From the NCBI GenBank assembly GCA_007570785.1, contig ML664157.1, forward strand, positions 7,965,425-8,029,424: a DNA stretch of 64,000 nucleotides. Direction: 5' to 3'. Positions 11,497 to 23,904 of the stretch are shown here, piece by piece (the stretch's first letter is position 1; each line of letters starts with the position of its first letter). Made by a program: the position numbers and the translations under genes. The notes below the pieces were generated by a model. It did not search any database. It was not told the origin of the DNA and was given only the letters and a program-made list of their open reading frames with translations. This stretch comes from Antilocapra americana (taxonomy: Eukaryota; Chordata; Mammalia; Artiodactyla; Antilocapridae).

Positions 11497-13689
11497 ACAG
11501 AGGAAGAGTGGTCAAGATGGCAGGATAGGAAGACCCTGAGCTCATCTCCTTTCATGGACACACCAAATTTACTATTAACATTGATGAGAAAGATTGGAAC
11601 ACTAGGAGAAAAAAATCTTCTACAACTAAAGATATAAAAAAATAACAACAAGATTAGTAGGAGGGGTAGAGACGAGGTATAGTCAAGAACCATAATTCCG
11701 GTGGGTGACCCACAAACAGAAGGATAATTAAGATTACAGATGTTCTCACAGGGGAGCAAGAGGACAGTGCCATAAGTGGGGCACATGGTAATTAAAATGA
11801 CAAAAGTGAAAAATAAAGAGAGAATATTAAAAGCATCAAGGGAAAAGAACAAGTTATATGTGGAGCAACTCCCATAAGGCTCTCAGCTGACATTTCAGTA
11901 CAAATTCTGCAGGCCAGAAAGGGATTGGCATGATATACTTAAATGATGAAAGGAGAAAATCTACAATCAGGAATAATCTATCCAGCAAGGCTTTCATTCA
12001 GATTTGATGGGAGAGTGCAAAAGTTTTATGGATAAGGAAAAACTAAGAGTTTAGCTTCACCAACAACTTTACAAGGAATGATAAAGGGACTTTTCCAAGT
12101 GGAAAAGAAAAGGCCACAATGAGAAATATGAAGATTATGAAAGGAAAAATCTCATGGTAAGAGCAGATATACTGTAAAGTAAGTCAACTACTTATAAACT
12201 ATACAGAAGGTTAAAAGATAAAAGTTGTAAAACTATCTGTATCCATATTAATTGGTTAAGGAATAAACAAGACAAAAAGATAAAATATGTAAAAAACAGT
12301 AAATATAGAGGGGGTAGTAAAAATGCAGTGTTGTTAAAATGCTTCTAAATTTAAGGAAGCAGCAACCTAAAATAATCAAACATATACATATAATATATAT
12401 GTATATATTGCTATATATACACATCATGGTCACCTCAAAACAAAAAAATTATAACAGAAACATGTACAAGAAAAGGAATCCAAATATAATACTAAAGATA
12501 GTCATCAAGTCACAAGGGAAGAGAAATGAAAAATTAGAAAAATATAAATGACAAAAAGTACATCTCTATTAATAATTACTTTATATATAAGTAGATTAAA
12601 TATTCATATATAAAAACACTCCAAGAGACTCATATTTGATTTAAAATATACAGATGGAAAATGAGGGAGATGGAAAATGGCATTTCACACAAATGGAAAT
12701 TAAAAGAAAGCCAGGGTAGCAATACTTATACAGAATAGACTAAAATAGACTGTAACACAAGAGAAAGAAATATTTTCAGTTCAGTCACTTAGTCGTGTCC
12801 AACTCTGTGACCCCATGAATCGCAGAATGCCAGGCCTCCCAATCCATCACCAACTCCTGGAGGTCACTCAAACCCATGTCCATTGAGTCAGTGATGCTAT
12901 CCAACCAGCCATATCACTCTCGGTTGCCCCCATCTCCTCTTGCCCTCAATCTTTGCCAGCATCAGGGTCTTATCAAATGAGTCAGCTCTTTGCATCAGGT
13001 GGCCACAGTATTGGAGTTCCAGCTTCAACATCAGTCCTTCCAATGAACACCCAGGACTGATATCCTTTACGATGGACTGGTTGGATCTCCTTGCAGTTCA
13101 AGGGACTCTCAAGACTCTTCTCCAATACCACAGTTGAAAAGTATCAATTCTTTGGCACTCAGTTTTCTTTACAGTGGAACTCTCACATCCATACATGACC
13201 ACTGGAAAAACAATAGCCTTGACTAGAAGGAGCTTTGTTGGCAAAGTAATGTCTCTGCTTTTCAATACGCTATTTAGGTTGGTCATAACTTTCCTTCCAA
13301 GGAGTAAGCATCTTTTAATTTCATGGCTACAATCACCATCTGCAGTGATTTTGGAGACCAGAAAAATAAAGTCAGCTACTGAATCTACTGTTTCCCCATC
13401 TATCTGCCATGAAGTGATGGGACTGAATGCCATGATCTTAGTGTTCTGAATGTTGAGCTTTAAGCCAACTTTTTCACTCTCCTCTATCACTTTCATCAAG
13501 AGGCTCTTTGGTTCTTCTTCACTTTCTGCCATAAGAGTGGTATCATCTGCATATCTGAGGTTATTGATATTTCTGCCAGCAAACTTGATTCCAGCTTATG
13601 CTTCTTCCAGCCCAGCGTTTCTCATGATATACTCTGCATAGAAGTTAAATAAGTAAGGTGACAATATACAGCTTGATGTACTCCTTTTC

Positions 13690-14157
13690 CTATTGGAACC
13701 AGTCTGTTGTTCCATGTTCACTTCTAACTGTTGCTTCCTGGTCTGCATACAGGTTTCTCAAGAGGCAGGTCAGGTGGTCTGGTATGCCCATCTCTTTCAG
13801 AATTTTCCACAGTTTATTGTGATCCACACAATCAAAGGCTTTGGCATAGTCAATAAAGCAGAAATAGATGTATTTGTGCAACTCTCTTGCTTTTATGAAG
13901 ATACAATAGATGTTGGCAATTTGATCTCTGGTTATTCTGCCCTTTCTAAAACTATCTTGAACATTTGGAAGTTTATGGTTCATGTATTGCTGAAGCCTGG
14001 CTTGGAGAATTTTGAGCATTATTTTATGAGCATGTGAGATGAGAGCAATTGTGTGGTAGTTTGAGCATTCTTTGGCATTGCCTTTCTTTGGGATTGGAAT
14101 GAAAACTGACCTTTTCCAGTCCTGTGGCACTGCTGAGTATTCCAAATTTGCTGGCAT
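13690..14157 (-). pseudogene. BovB reverse transcriptase remnant
   Basis: This 155-codon open stretch of the 12.8-16.0 kb BovB covers the fingers and first palm part of the reverse transcriptase. It shows PKKGNAKECSNYHTIALISH, then LKILQARLQQYMN, and motif A as CFIDYAKAFDCVDHNKLWKI, with the catalytic aspartate in the FIDYAKAFD block. The motif with YADD is outside this frame, separated by later damage. No upstream start is meaningful because the original frame enters from the endonuclease side. Confidence 0.8.
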
Positions 14158-14971
14158 ATTGAGGGCAGCACTTTCACAGCATCATCTTTTAGGATTTGAA
14201 ATAGGTCAACTGGAATTCCATCACCTCCACTGGCTTTGTTTGTACTAAGGCCCACTTGACTTCACATTCCAGGATGTCTGGCTCTAGGTGAGTGATCACA
14301 CTATTGTGATTATCTGTGTTATGAAGATCTCTTTTGTACAGTTCTTCTGTGTATTCTTGCCACCTCTTCTTAATATCTTCTGCTTCTGTTAGGTCCACAC
14401 CATTTCTGTCCTTTATTGAGCCCATCTTTGCATGAAATGTTCCCTTGGTATCTCTAATTTTCTTGAAGAGCTCTCTAGCTTTCCCACTCTGTTGTTTTCC
14501 TCTATTTCTTTACATTGATTGCTGAGGAAGGCTTCTTATCTCTCCTTGGTAGTCTCTGGAACTCTGCATTCAAATGGGAATATATTTCCTTTTCACTTCC
14601 CTTCTTTACACAGCTCTTTGTAAGGCCTCCTCAGACAGCCATTTTGCTTTTTTGCATTTCTTTTTCTTGGGGATGGTCTTGATTCCTGTCTCTTGTACAA
14701 TGTCATGAACCTCCATCCACAGTTCATCAGGCACTCTGTCTATCAGATCTAGCCCCTTAAATCTATTTGTCACTTCCACTGTATAGTCATAAGAGATTTG
14801 ATTTAGGTCATACCTGAATGGTCTAGTGGTTTTCTCCACTTTCTTCCATTTCAGTCTGAATTTGGCAATAAGGAGTTCATGATCTGAGATACAGTCAGCT
14901 CCTGGTCTTGTTTTTGCTGACTGTATAGAGTTTCTCCATCTTTGGCTGCAAAAAATATAATCAATCTGATT

Positions 14972-15286
14972 TCAGTGTTGACCATCTGGTGATATCCTTG
15001 TGTAGAGTCTTCTCATGTGTTGTTGGAAGAGGGTGTTTGGTATCACCAGTGCATTCTCTTGGCAAAACTCTATTGGCCTTTGCCCTGCTTCATTTGGTAC
15101 TCCAAGGCCAAATGTGCCTATTACTCCAGGTTTTTCTTGACTTCTTACTTTTGTATTCCAGTCCACTATAATGATAAGGACATCTTTGTTGAATGTTAGT
15201 TCTAGAAGGTCTTGTAGGTCTTCATAGAACTGTTCAACTTCAGCTTCTTCAGTGTTACTGGTTGGGACATATGCTTGGATTACCAT
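14972..15286 (-). pseudogene. BovB endonuclease remnant
   Basis: About 104 codons of the endonuclease of the same BovB. The block IQAYVPTSNTEEAEVEQFYE is followed by IIIVDWNTKVRSQEKPG, which corresponds to the family's GDWNAK catalytic motif with the glycine changed to valine. It continues with FGLGVPNEAGQRPIEFCQEN and ends near RLYTRISPDGQH. It would nick target DNA in an intact element; here it is an isolated fragment. Confidence 0.78.
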
Positions 15287-16040
15287 GATACTGAATGGTT
15301 TGCTTGGAAACGAACAGAGATCATTCTGTCATTTTTGAGATTGCATCCAAGTATTGCATTTCAGATTCTTTTGTTGACCATGATGGCTACTCCATTTCTT
15401 CTAAGGAATTCCTGCCCACAGTAGTAGATATAATGGCCATCTGAGTTAAATTCACCAATTCAAATCCATCTTAGTTCATTGATTCTTAGAATGTTGATGT
15501 TTACTCTTATCTCCTGCTTGACCACTTCCAGTTTGCCTTGATTCAAGGACCTAACTTTCCAGGTTCCTTTGCAATATTGCTCTTTACAACATCGAAACTT
15601 GCTTCTATCACCAGTCCCATCCACAACTGGGTGTGGTTTTTTTTTTTTTTTTGCTTTGGCTCCATCCTTTCAGTCTTTCTGTAGTTATTTCTCCACTGAT
15701 CTCCAGTAGCATACTGGGCACCTACCAACCTGGGAGTTCATCTTTCCGTGTCCTATCTTTTTGCCTTTTCATATTGTTCATGGGGTTCTCAAGGCAAGAA
15801 TATTGAAGTGGTTTGTCATTTCCTTCTCCAGTGGACCACATTCTGTCAAACCTCTCCACCATGACCTGTCCATCTTGGGTGGCCCCACACTGCATCACTC
15901 AGTTTCTTTGAGTTAGACAAGGCTGTGGTCCATGTGATGAGATTGGTATTACAGAAAAGTGATCAGAAAGATGTTCCATAAAGATAAAGGGATATATCCA
16001 CCAAGAAGAGATAACAATTGTAAATATACATGCATCCAGC

Positions 16041-16215
16041 ATTGTTGTTTACTTGCTAAGTCATGTCAGACTCTTTGTGACCCAAGGCTCCCCTATCCAT
16101 GGGATTTCCTAGGCAAGAATACTGGAGTGGGTTGCCATTTCCTTCTCCAGGGTATCAAATCCACATCTCCTACACTAGCAGGCAGATTCCTTACCACTGA
16201 GCCACCAGGGAAACC
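16041..16215 (-). mobile_element. Bov-tA SINE inside L1
   Basis: Minus-strand copy: tail TGTTGTTTACTTGCTAAGTC, core GGCAAGAATACTGGAGTGGG, head GCAGGCAGATTCCTTACCAC. It cuts the L1 endonuclease text, which resumes at 16216 with ACCTAAATACATAAAGC. It is slightly shortened (175 bp). Confidence 0.9.
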
Positions 16216-18344
16216 ACCTAAATACATAAAGCAAATATTAACAGACATAAAGTGAGAAATGTACAGTAATACAATACAAGGGAATTTTTAAAACCCCATT
16301 GACATCCATGGAGAGACAGAAAGTCAATTTAAAAAAAAAGGCTGGCCTTAAATGACACATTAGACCAAATAGACATATATATTACAGCTAGCCTGTAAGT
16401 AGATATAGAAGAAATATAACATAATAAAGGCCATATATGATAAGCCTACAACTAGCATCACAATCAGTAGTGAAAAATTCAATGCATTTCCTCTAATATC
16501 AGGAACAAGAAAAGGATCCTTATTCTCAGCAGTTTTATTCAACATAGTATTAAATGTTTAAACAAGAAGACAAAAAAAAAAACAGAAATTCAAATTGGAA
16601 AGGGAGAAGTAAAACTGTCACTACTTGTAGATGACGTGATGCATAGAAAATCCTAAAGATAGCACCACAAATCTACTAGATTTCAATTAATTTGATAAAG
16701 TTGCAGGATATTAACTCATTATACAAAAATCTGTTGCATTTCTATATACTAATAAACTGTCAGAAAGAGACATTGAAGAAGCAATCTCACCTACCACTGC
16801 ATCAAAAGACTAAAATATCTAGGAATAAATCTAAGTAAAGAGGTAAAAGTTTTGTATTCAGAAAGCTATAAGACATTGATATAAAAAATTGAAGACAACA
16901 CACAGATTGAAAGATATGCTGTGCTCTTGAATTGGAAGATTATTATTAAAGTGTCCATATTACTTAAGGCAATATACAGATCCAATGCAACAGAACTAGA
17001 ATTTTAAAGTCTGTATGGAAGAGCAAAAAAAAGAAAAGAAAAAGAAAACCTAAACAGTCAAAATAATCTTGAGGAAGAAACACAAAGCTGGAGATATCAC
17101 ACACCTTGATTTTAAACTATCCTACGAAACTACAATAATTAAAACAGTATGGTATTTTCAAAAAAACAGACACATAGATCAATGAAACAGAATACAGGGC
17201 CCAGAAATGAGCCCACACTAATAGGGGTAATTAACCTTTGACAAAGGAGGCAAGAACATACAGTGGAGAAAAGACAGTTTCCTTCAATAAATGCTGTTGG
17301 GAAAATCAGATAGCTGTATGCAAAAGGATCAAATGGTACCACTCTGTTCTCTCATATCATGCACAAATTCAAAATGGAATAAAGACTTAAGTATATATCT
17401 GAAATCATAAAACTTCTAGAGGAAACATAGGCAGTAAGTCTTTGACATTGGTCTTTGTTTAATATGTCTCCTCAGGCAAGGGAAACAAAAGCAAAAATAA
17501 ATAAATGGAACTACATCAAATTAAAGCTTTCAAATAGAAAAGGAAGCTATCAACAAAATGAAAAGCCAACCTGCTTAATGGGAGAAGATATTTGTAAATG
17601 ATATACCCAATAAGGAATTAATATCCAAAATACATATAGAAAGAATACAACTAGATATCAAAAGAAGAACAAGCTGATTGAAAAATGAGCAGAGGGTCAG
17701 AATAGACATATTTTTCAAAGGAGATGTACAGGTTCCTAACAAGCACATGAAAAGATGCTTAACAGCATTAATCATCAGGGAAATGCAAATCAAAACCAAG
17801 AGAAGATACCACCTCACATCTGTCAGAACAGCTGATATCAAAAAAGACAACAAATAACAAGTTTTGGCAAGAGTGTGGAGAAAAGGGAGTCCTCATGCCC
17901 TCTTGGTGGGAATGTAACTTGTGCAGCATCATGGAAAACAGTATTGAAACTCCTCAAAAAATTAATAGAACTATTATATGATCCAGCTATTTGAACACAG
18001 GGTATTTATCTGAAGAAAAATAAACACTAATTTAGAAAAGATAGGTGCACCTGTGTGTTCACTGAAGCATTCTTTATAATAGCCAAGATATGGAAGCAAT
18101 CTTAGTGCCCATCAAAAGAAGAATGGGTAAAGATGTGGGGTGTGTGTATACACACACACATGTAACAGAATATTATCCAGCCACTAAAAATGAAATATTA
18201 TTTATGACAACACGAATGGACCTAGAGAGTATTATGCTAAGCAAAATAAGTCAGAGAAAGACAAATACTGCATGATTTCAGTTATATGTGGAATCTTAAA
18301 ACAAATGAGCAAACAAAACAGTTGTAGATAACAGAGAGCTGGTA

Positions 18345-18936
18345 GATTACACAAGGGAGGGGGTTGGGGGAGGGGAGGAACATTAAGAGGTACAAAGTTT
18401 CAGCTGCAAAATAAATGGGTACGAAATGTACAGGATGGGGAAATGGTCACTGTGTAGTATCTTTGCAGGGTGACATATCATACCTAGATTTATTGTGATG
18501 AAGATCATTTTGAAACATAGAAACATCAAATCCCTGTGTTGTGTAACAGGAACTAATTGCTGTAGCACAATTATCCTTTAAAACCTAGCATAATAAAAAG
18601 ATCAGACTTGTGGTTACCAGAGGAGGGGGTGGAGGAGGGGAATTGGATGAAGGCAATCAAAAGGTATAAACTTCTAGTTATAAGATAAATAAGTTCTAGA
18701 GGTGTACAACGTGGTAAGTATAATTAACACTACTGTATGCTGTATGTGAAAATCCTAAGGGTTCTCATCACAAGGAAAAAATGTTTTCTATTTCTTTAAT
18801 TTTCTATCTATATAAAATAATGTTCACTCTATTGTGATCATTCTTCCATAATTATGGAAAATCACTATGCTGTACACTTTAAACTTATAATTGACATTCA
18901 GCACTTTATCTCAATAAAGTTGGAAGTAAAATTACC
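18345..18936 (+). repeat. Two successive L1 3' UTR-like modules
   Basis: At 18353-18470 the G-rich AAGGGAGGGGGTTGGGGGAG leads to AGAGGTACAAAGTTTCAGCT and a GTACAGGATGGGGAAATGGT block. At 18616-18730 the same order recurs: AGGAGGGGGTGGAGGAGGGG, AAAAGGTATAAACTTCTAGT and GTGTACAACGTGGTAAGTAT. Only the second leads to the terminal CTCAATAAAG. The first ends in an AT-rich stretch (18570-18600). Confidence 0.6.
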
Positions 18937-20027
18937 AGAAGTAAGACAATTAAATCACTTCCTGTCTGTAGGACAACAACAGCACTTATGGTTACTTGGG
19001 AGAGGCAAAATCATCTTCATCACTTAAGCAATAATATCTGAGAGTGTTTCTGAAAATTATTCAAATAAAATTTAAAGCTTCTAGTGGTGTATTCTAATTA
19101 AATAAAATGACATTTCACTTTAGCATTCACTTAATTAGGGTCAAATATTCCCAAATCATAAAATATTTCTTCTGCAATCTTTTTGTTTAAAAAACAAATC
19201 ATTTTTATTAATAACAATGGAAAATTTACTAGCCTACATAAAATTTTTAACAGTGCCTATTCTCAGTGGAAGACTGTAGGTAATAAAATGAATAAAATGT
19301 TCATACTTTACAACTCAAATTATATCAATTGTTATATACACTAAGCAAATAATTCTGCTGTTATGGGTCAAAGCCCAACATGGGATAAGTTTATTGTTCA
19401 CTTTTGTCTTAATACAAGTAGACAAAAAATGTCATATTATGAGGAAATATCATTATAAGGAGTTGAATCAGAACAACCATTTGCTAAAAGCTATGCATTG
19501 ACAGGACTGGGAAAGAGCTGAAATAATTCTAGACTGTATTCAATGTGTAAGAATTTCATCACAATAAGATCATCAGGTAGTTTAAAAACAATTGTAACTG
19601 AAAGCATTGCTGTTTAAACAGTTGTTTTTAGAAAAAAAACTCATGCTTTTTTTTGGTGATTCTTGTTTATTGATTTTATTCTTTTTTCTCTTTGCAGGAG
19701 AAAAATCATTTGATTAGAGTTCTCATCTTACCCAATGGGATCTATTTAGATTCATTTATGATTCAACAAAAAAAAAATAATTCAGAATATTTTGCTAACT
19801 TTCCCTCTGAACAAAAACAACAAACAACAAACAGAGGCAATATAAGCTTAACTTACATAATAGGAGAGTCTTGAAATCTGGAACTAAATGAATGATCTAC
19901 AGTGGCACCAGAAGGTTGGAAGTCAGGGCAGGTCAGAGGTGATGAATTGAGGGCAGAGGGCACTGCATTTGATGAGGGTCAAACATTGAAAAACATGACT
20001 GTCTATTTGCTTCTCATAATGACAGGT
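18937..20027. other. Unassigned interval
   Basis: No family recognised. It holds a pyrimidine-rich tract ending in TTTGCAG at 19697, followed by a short open frame (see findings). Confidence 0.45.
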
Positions 20028-20152
20028 TGCTACTGGCATTTAGTGCTGAGACCATGGTTGTTACAAGTCAAGCAATGAAAGAGTCTATTTGACTGAAGAA
20101 CTGTCTGACCCAGGATAACAGAAAGGCTCCCATTGAGAAACACTGGATAAAA
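20028..20152 (+). mobile_element. Possible MER20-like DNA transposon fragment
   Basis: GTTGCTACTGGCATTTAGTG followed by GAGACCATGG and the end ATTGAGAAACACTGG resemble the second half of MER20. The match is short and uncertain. Confidence 0.35.
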
Positions 20153-20558
20153 CAGATTTCATAGGTTTTTACAGGTAATAGTATTCAAGTCCAAAATGGT
20201 GATCTTGACAGACAGATTTAGGAGTCCATGACTGGAGACTGAGCAGTGAGAACAGGGCCCCAATAGCAAGATGTTGGCCAGAAATGCTGGTGTCTATTAA
20301 ATGATGACCATCAGCCTCAACACTCATGTCATACACTTCAGGGGAAGGACAGAAGATATGAACCTTCCCCTCTGGACCATTGTAAACATGAGCTCTTTAT
20401 TATCCAGAGCTCCCAACCCAACTGTAGTGGCTAGCACTGATTTTAGGAAAACACAAAATTCACAAAACACATTTCTGGTCTTACAAAGTCACTAATGTGA
20501 TGGAAGAAACAATTTACCTACCACTTCACTCTCAATTTGTGACCCTTGTACCTTACTT

Positions 20559-20687
20559 GATGGTTGCGTGGCATCACCAACTCAATGGACATGAATTTGA
20601 ACAAACTCTGGGAGATGGTGACAGACAGAGAAGCCCAGCATGCTGCAAGGCATGGAGTCGCAGAGTCAGACACAACTGAGCAACTAA
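20559..20687 (+). mobile_element. BovB 3' stub, 129 bp, with target duplication
   Basis: Only the last 129 bp of BovB are present, from ATGGTTGCGTGGCATCACCA to GACACAACTGAGCAACTA. The perfect 12-bp repeat TGTACCTTACTT at 20547-20558 and 20688-20699 flanks it, so this is a complete, extremely 5'-truncated insertion and not a broken longer copy. Confidence 0.93.
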
Positions 20688-20699
20688 TGTACCTTACTT

Positions 20700-21615
20700 C
20701 ACCGCCCAGGTTCAGATTTCTTAAGGTCCAAGGTAATCACTGTGGTTGGCAAATTCCCTTGGCTATCTCTATGCTTTCTACACACCCCCTCCATGAGTGC
20801 ATCACTTTCCAGCTTCTGCCACTCCTGAGGCCTCAGAGTTCATGGAGAACAGGCCCATGTGTGGCTGGCTCACCTCCCAGGCCCTAAATACATACTTTAG
20901 TGACTGTATGCTATACTGGAGGCTTTGATCTATTTTTTATTTATGTAATTTATTAAATATCCTGTATTTTCACTTCTGAGCTCCCAAATCAATAGCATTT
21001 AATTCTACATTTTAGAGGCAACAATTGATTTTTAGCTTTATAACTAATAAGAGAGATAAATCATGTATCAATAGCTTAAAAAACAAATCTGATCCCTAGA
21101 GGTAAAGTTATAGCATCTGTGATGCCCAGAGCAAAGATCTGGACTAAGATATAGGAAAGTGAGATGAGGCAGAGATTGATAACTCAAAGAATCATGCCAC
21201 ACACTTACCCTCAGGGAGCCATTTAGTTATCTGACACAAAGCTCTGTTTTTCCCTCCTGAAATACTTCTTTATTTATTATTTGCCAACCAGTGGAGCCTT
21301 TTCTCACTAAATGGCCTGAGATAAGCCCTCTCTGAGGAAGCTTGAAGAAACCGTGGGCTTCATGTCTAGCTGCCTGTAGTACCAGCATTCCTTCAGTCCA
21401 GGAGGGAAAAGGAGAGGGAATTTTACTCTGAGGCTGTTGAGTAGTGAGGGCTTTCTCCATAGAAGAGACATAAGTATTCTTCTTAGGTGGAAGGGCTCAA
21501 CTATCATCTGCCTTTCTCTGCTCTACTTGGTTATAGAGGGATCCTTATTTAAAAGCTGAAACTTTGGAATCCAATCCTGGCATCAATACTTGGCAAGAGA
21601 AAGAATTCTCTCCCT
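20700..21615. other. Unassigned interval
   Basis: No repeat or exon recognised. Short frames near 21227-21507 show no domain. Confidence 0.4.
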
Positions 21616-21616
21616 T

Positions 21617-21738
21617 TTGTTGTCATTCAGTCACTCATTCATGTCCTACTCTTTGTGACCCCATGGACTGCAGCACATTAGGCTTCTCTGTCCTTTACTG
21701 TCTCCTGAAGCTTGTTCAAACTCATGTCAGCGATGCCA
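21617..21738 (-). mobile_element. BovB 3' end fragment
   Basis: Reversed BovB 3' terminus: TTGTTGTCATTCAGTCACTC, CTTTGTGACCCCATGGACTG and AAGCTTGTTCAAACTCATGT. No convincing target duplication is visible. Confidence 0.8.
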
Positions 21739-22129
21739 CCTCTTCTTTTAGGACTTCACAGATAAGTGGATGCTCTTCTAAGTTGAGATAAAAGTCATTT
21801 TGCCATTTTCCTTTTTTTTTGGTTAAAGGCAAAAGTATATTACTATGACTGATAACAATATTAGTAGTATTTTCCCATGTAGAGCCTACATACTTTGAAT
21901 GGCTTTTTCAAATACAGGGCCAGGTTCTTTTCCCAAATATTTGGCTCCCCTGAGGTTCATAAATAAATTGCATGAATTACATATCAACTAACTTTCTAAG
22001 ACTTGCAACACTCCCCATGCTCACAATTCAGAAGTTAACCACACATAATTGTAAATTACAGTCATCTAAAACAGATCATTATCTTTCCAGAATTAAGTTC
22101 CTCTTGAGAAACTATTTTTACCAAAATGG

Positions 22130-22193
22130 TTCACTGGAATAGATTTCCTCTAAAGAAAATGTTCACTGGAATAGATTTCCTCTAAAGAAAATG
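22130..22193. repeat. Perfect 32-bp tandem duplication
   Basis: The 32-bp unit at 22130-22161, which contains TCACTGGAATAGATTTCCTC, is repeated without change at 22162-22193. Confidence 0.97.
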
Positions 22194-22661
22194 TGATAAC
22201 ATCTTTATCCATTATTAACTCATTGCCTTTAATTTCAGCCTTGATTTTGAGCAGCAATGGATTTAACACATGTTATTCTCATGTCAGAGATATTTATTGT
22301 ACAGTAGATCTTGTTTAAATTCTGAGAATAATGTATATCACTTTGATTAAGGCCCTGATCAAGAATCAAAGAAAATCTTTCAATTCATCAAAATGTAGTC
22401 AAGCATACCAAGTACAGATATCAAACTTTCCTAAAGAACTCTCAACAAGTTATATAACTTTCACTTCCAAGATAGAACTGCAGTGACCTGGTTTACCCTC
22501 TCCCTTCAAAGAAGATAAAATACATATTAAAAAGTTTTCTAAGACACTGGACATGAGAAAATGAAGAACAGTGAGCCCAGAGAGATGAAAAACAAAAAAG
22601 ATGAATTAAGACTGCTCCAGCACTGCCTTTATCTCATTTCCAGACCACTGAGTGGGGAAAA

Positions 22662-22856
22662 AAGTGAAAGTGTTAGTTGTTCAGTTGTGTCTGATTCTTT
22701 GCGACTCTGTGGACTGTAGTCTGTCCATGGAATTCTCCAGGCAAGAATACTGGAGTGGGTAACCATTCTCTTCTCCCTGAGTCTTCCCAACCCAGGGATG
22801 GAACCAGGTCTCCTGCTTTGCAGACAGATGCTTTACTGTCTGAGCCTCCAGGGAAG
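22662..22856 (-). mobile_element. Bov-tA SINE
   Basis: Minus-strand copy with tail AAGTGAAAGTGTTAGTTGTT, core GCAAGAATACTGGAGTGGGT and head GACAGATGCTTTACTGTCTG, ending at GGGAAG (22856). Confidence 0.92.
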
Positions 22857-23904
22857 AGACTGGTGTACTCTCCCCGCTGAAGAGAGAGGGCTGAGACTCA
22901 GAGAAGATCAAGGCAGCTCAAGTTTGCAGGACAGGATACCTAATAAGAGAGAGTGGCACAGACAGAACTCCAGAGAGCTTCAGAGAGTTCTCTTCATGTA
23001 TTCAGTGGAGATGTATATAGGAGGAAATCACTAAAAACCAGGACAAGAAACACCTGAAAGGATTAGAAGAAAGAAACAGTGACTGGTACCCTTACAGAGC
23101 TAAAATAGTGCCTGTTGCTCCAGGCAGATTGGAAAAAAACTCAATCTACAGGCAATTGTAGAGCAGTTGGAATGATTTTGCTTCAATAATGGGGGATCAT
23201 TAGCCCTTATCTAAGCACTTCTCTAGTCACACTTAATGAATCTTAAGATACAAAAGTATAAAACTCTTTCCAAGTACTTTAACTCCCTCCCAGAACAGTA
23301 TTCAGTATATTTACAAAAACACAAAAATACCTACCCAACATTCAACAAATATTTAGCATGTACCTCAAACAGAAAATTGGAACCACCTAGAGTCTACAAC
23401 CCAACCTGATAGGTAATACTTTATATAAATAACAATTTCATACAGTAAAGACATCACATCAAAAGATAGGAACCAAGAACACCCTAGTTTTCAAGAAGCT
23501 TTAAGAGCAGGGAAGGATGCAGTTTCCATCACAGAACTCCTTAGTAGGTAGAGTGAGACTGCACAATTTGGAATTGATAATCCCACATGGAAGATGCTTT
23601 AGCATCTTGTCTCAGAGAACAAGGGTGCCCTCACTTTACTGCAAGCAAAGTAGGGCTGATTGAAGCATAGTTATGAACTAGAAATGGAAGCAACCAGAAA
23701 GCCATCAAGAAGTTGGGAGTATGTACAGGCCATATGGTCTCTTACTTAAGGAGGCTTTGTTTCTTCCTATGTGTCTTCTCTGCTCTCTTCCCTCTATGAA
23801 CTGTTGTCCCTGGGTTACAGCTTACATAGCAGAGGAGGGTGACTGCAGCCCCAAGTAACGCGTGACTTGGTGCATCAGTAGCTACAGGTCCAGATTCTGT
23901 TTTT
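22857..23904. other. Unassigned interval
   Basis: About 1 kb without a recognised repeat or gene. Confidence 0.4.

Larger units (their letters stand above)
12775..15960 (-). mobile_element. BovB LINE, nearly full length, inside L1
   Basis: The 3' end is at 12775 (TTCAGTTCAGTCACTTAGTC). The element runs through the 3' UTR, reverse transcriptase and endonuclease into 5' UTR text (GGTGGCCCCACACTGCATCA near 15880). At about 3.19 kb it is close to the full family length. AGAAAGA at 12762-12768 and 15965-15971 is a candidate target duplication, and the interrupted L1 resumes correctly on the right. Stops and frameshifts break the frame, and a run of 16 T lies at 15637-15652. Confidence 0.92.
11497..18936 (+). 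mobile_element. Old L1 LINE, internally deleted, with nested insertions
   Basis: It starts with the L1-like leader AGTGGTCAAGATGGCAGGAT (11507). Near 11890-12060 are remnants of the ORF1 C-terminal domain, readable as an LQ..IIYPARLSF-like motif. ORF2 endonuclease text follows (AATGGAAATTAAAAGAAAGC) up to 12774. A BovB (12775-15960) and a Bov-tA (16041-16215) interrupt it. Near 16390 the text jumps from endonuclease to reverse transcriptase, an internal deletion. The catalytic FADD motif has decayed to a VDD-like reading near 16628. The reading continues through the ORF2 C-terminus (GAAATGCAAATCAAAACC, about 17780) to a 3' UTR ending in CTCAATAAAG near 18920. It is non-functional. Confidence 0.85.
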
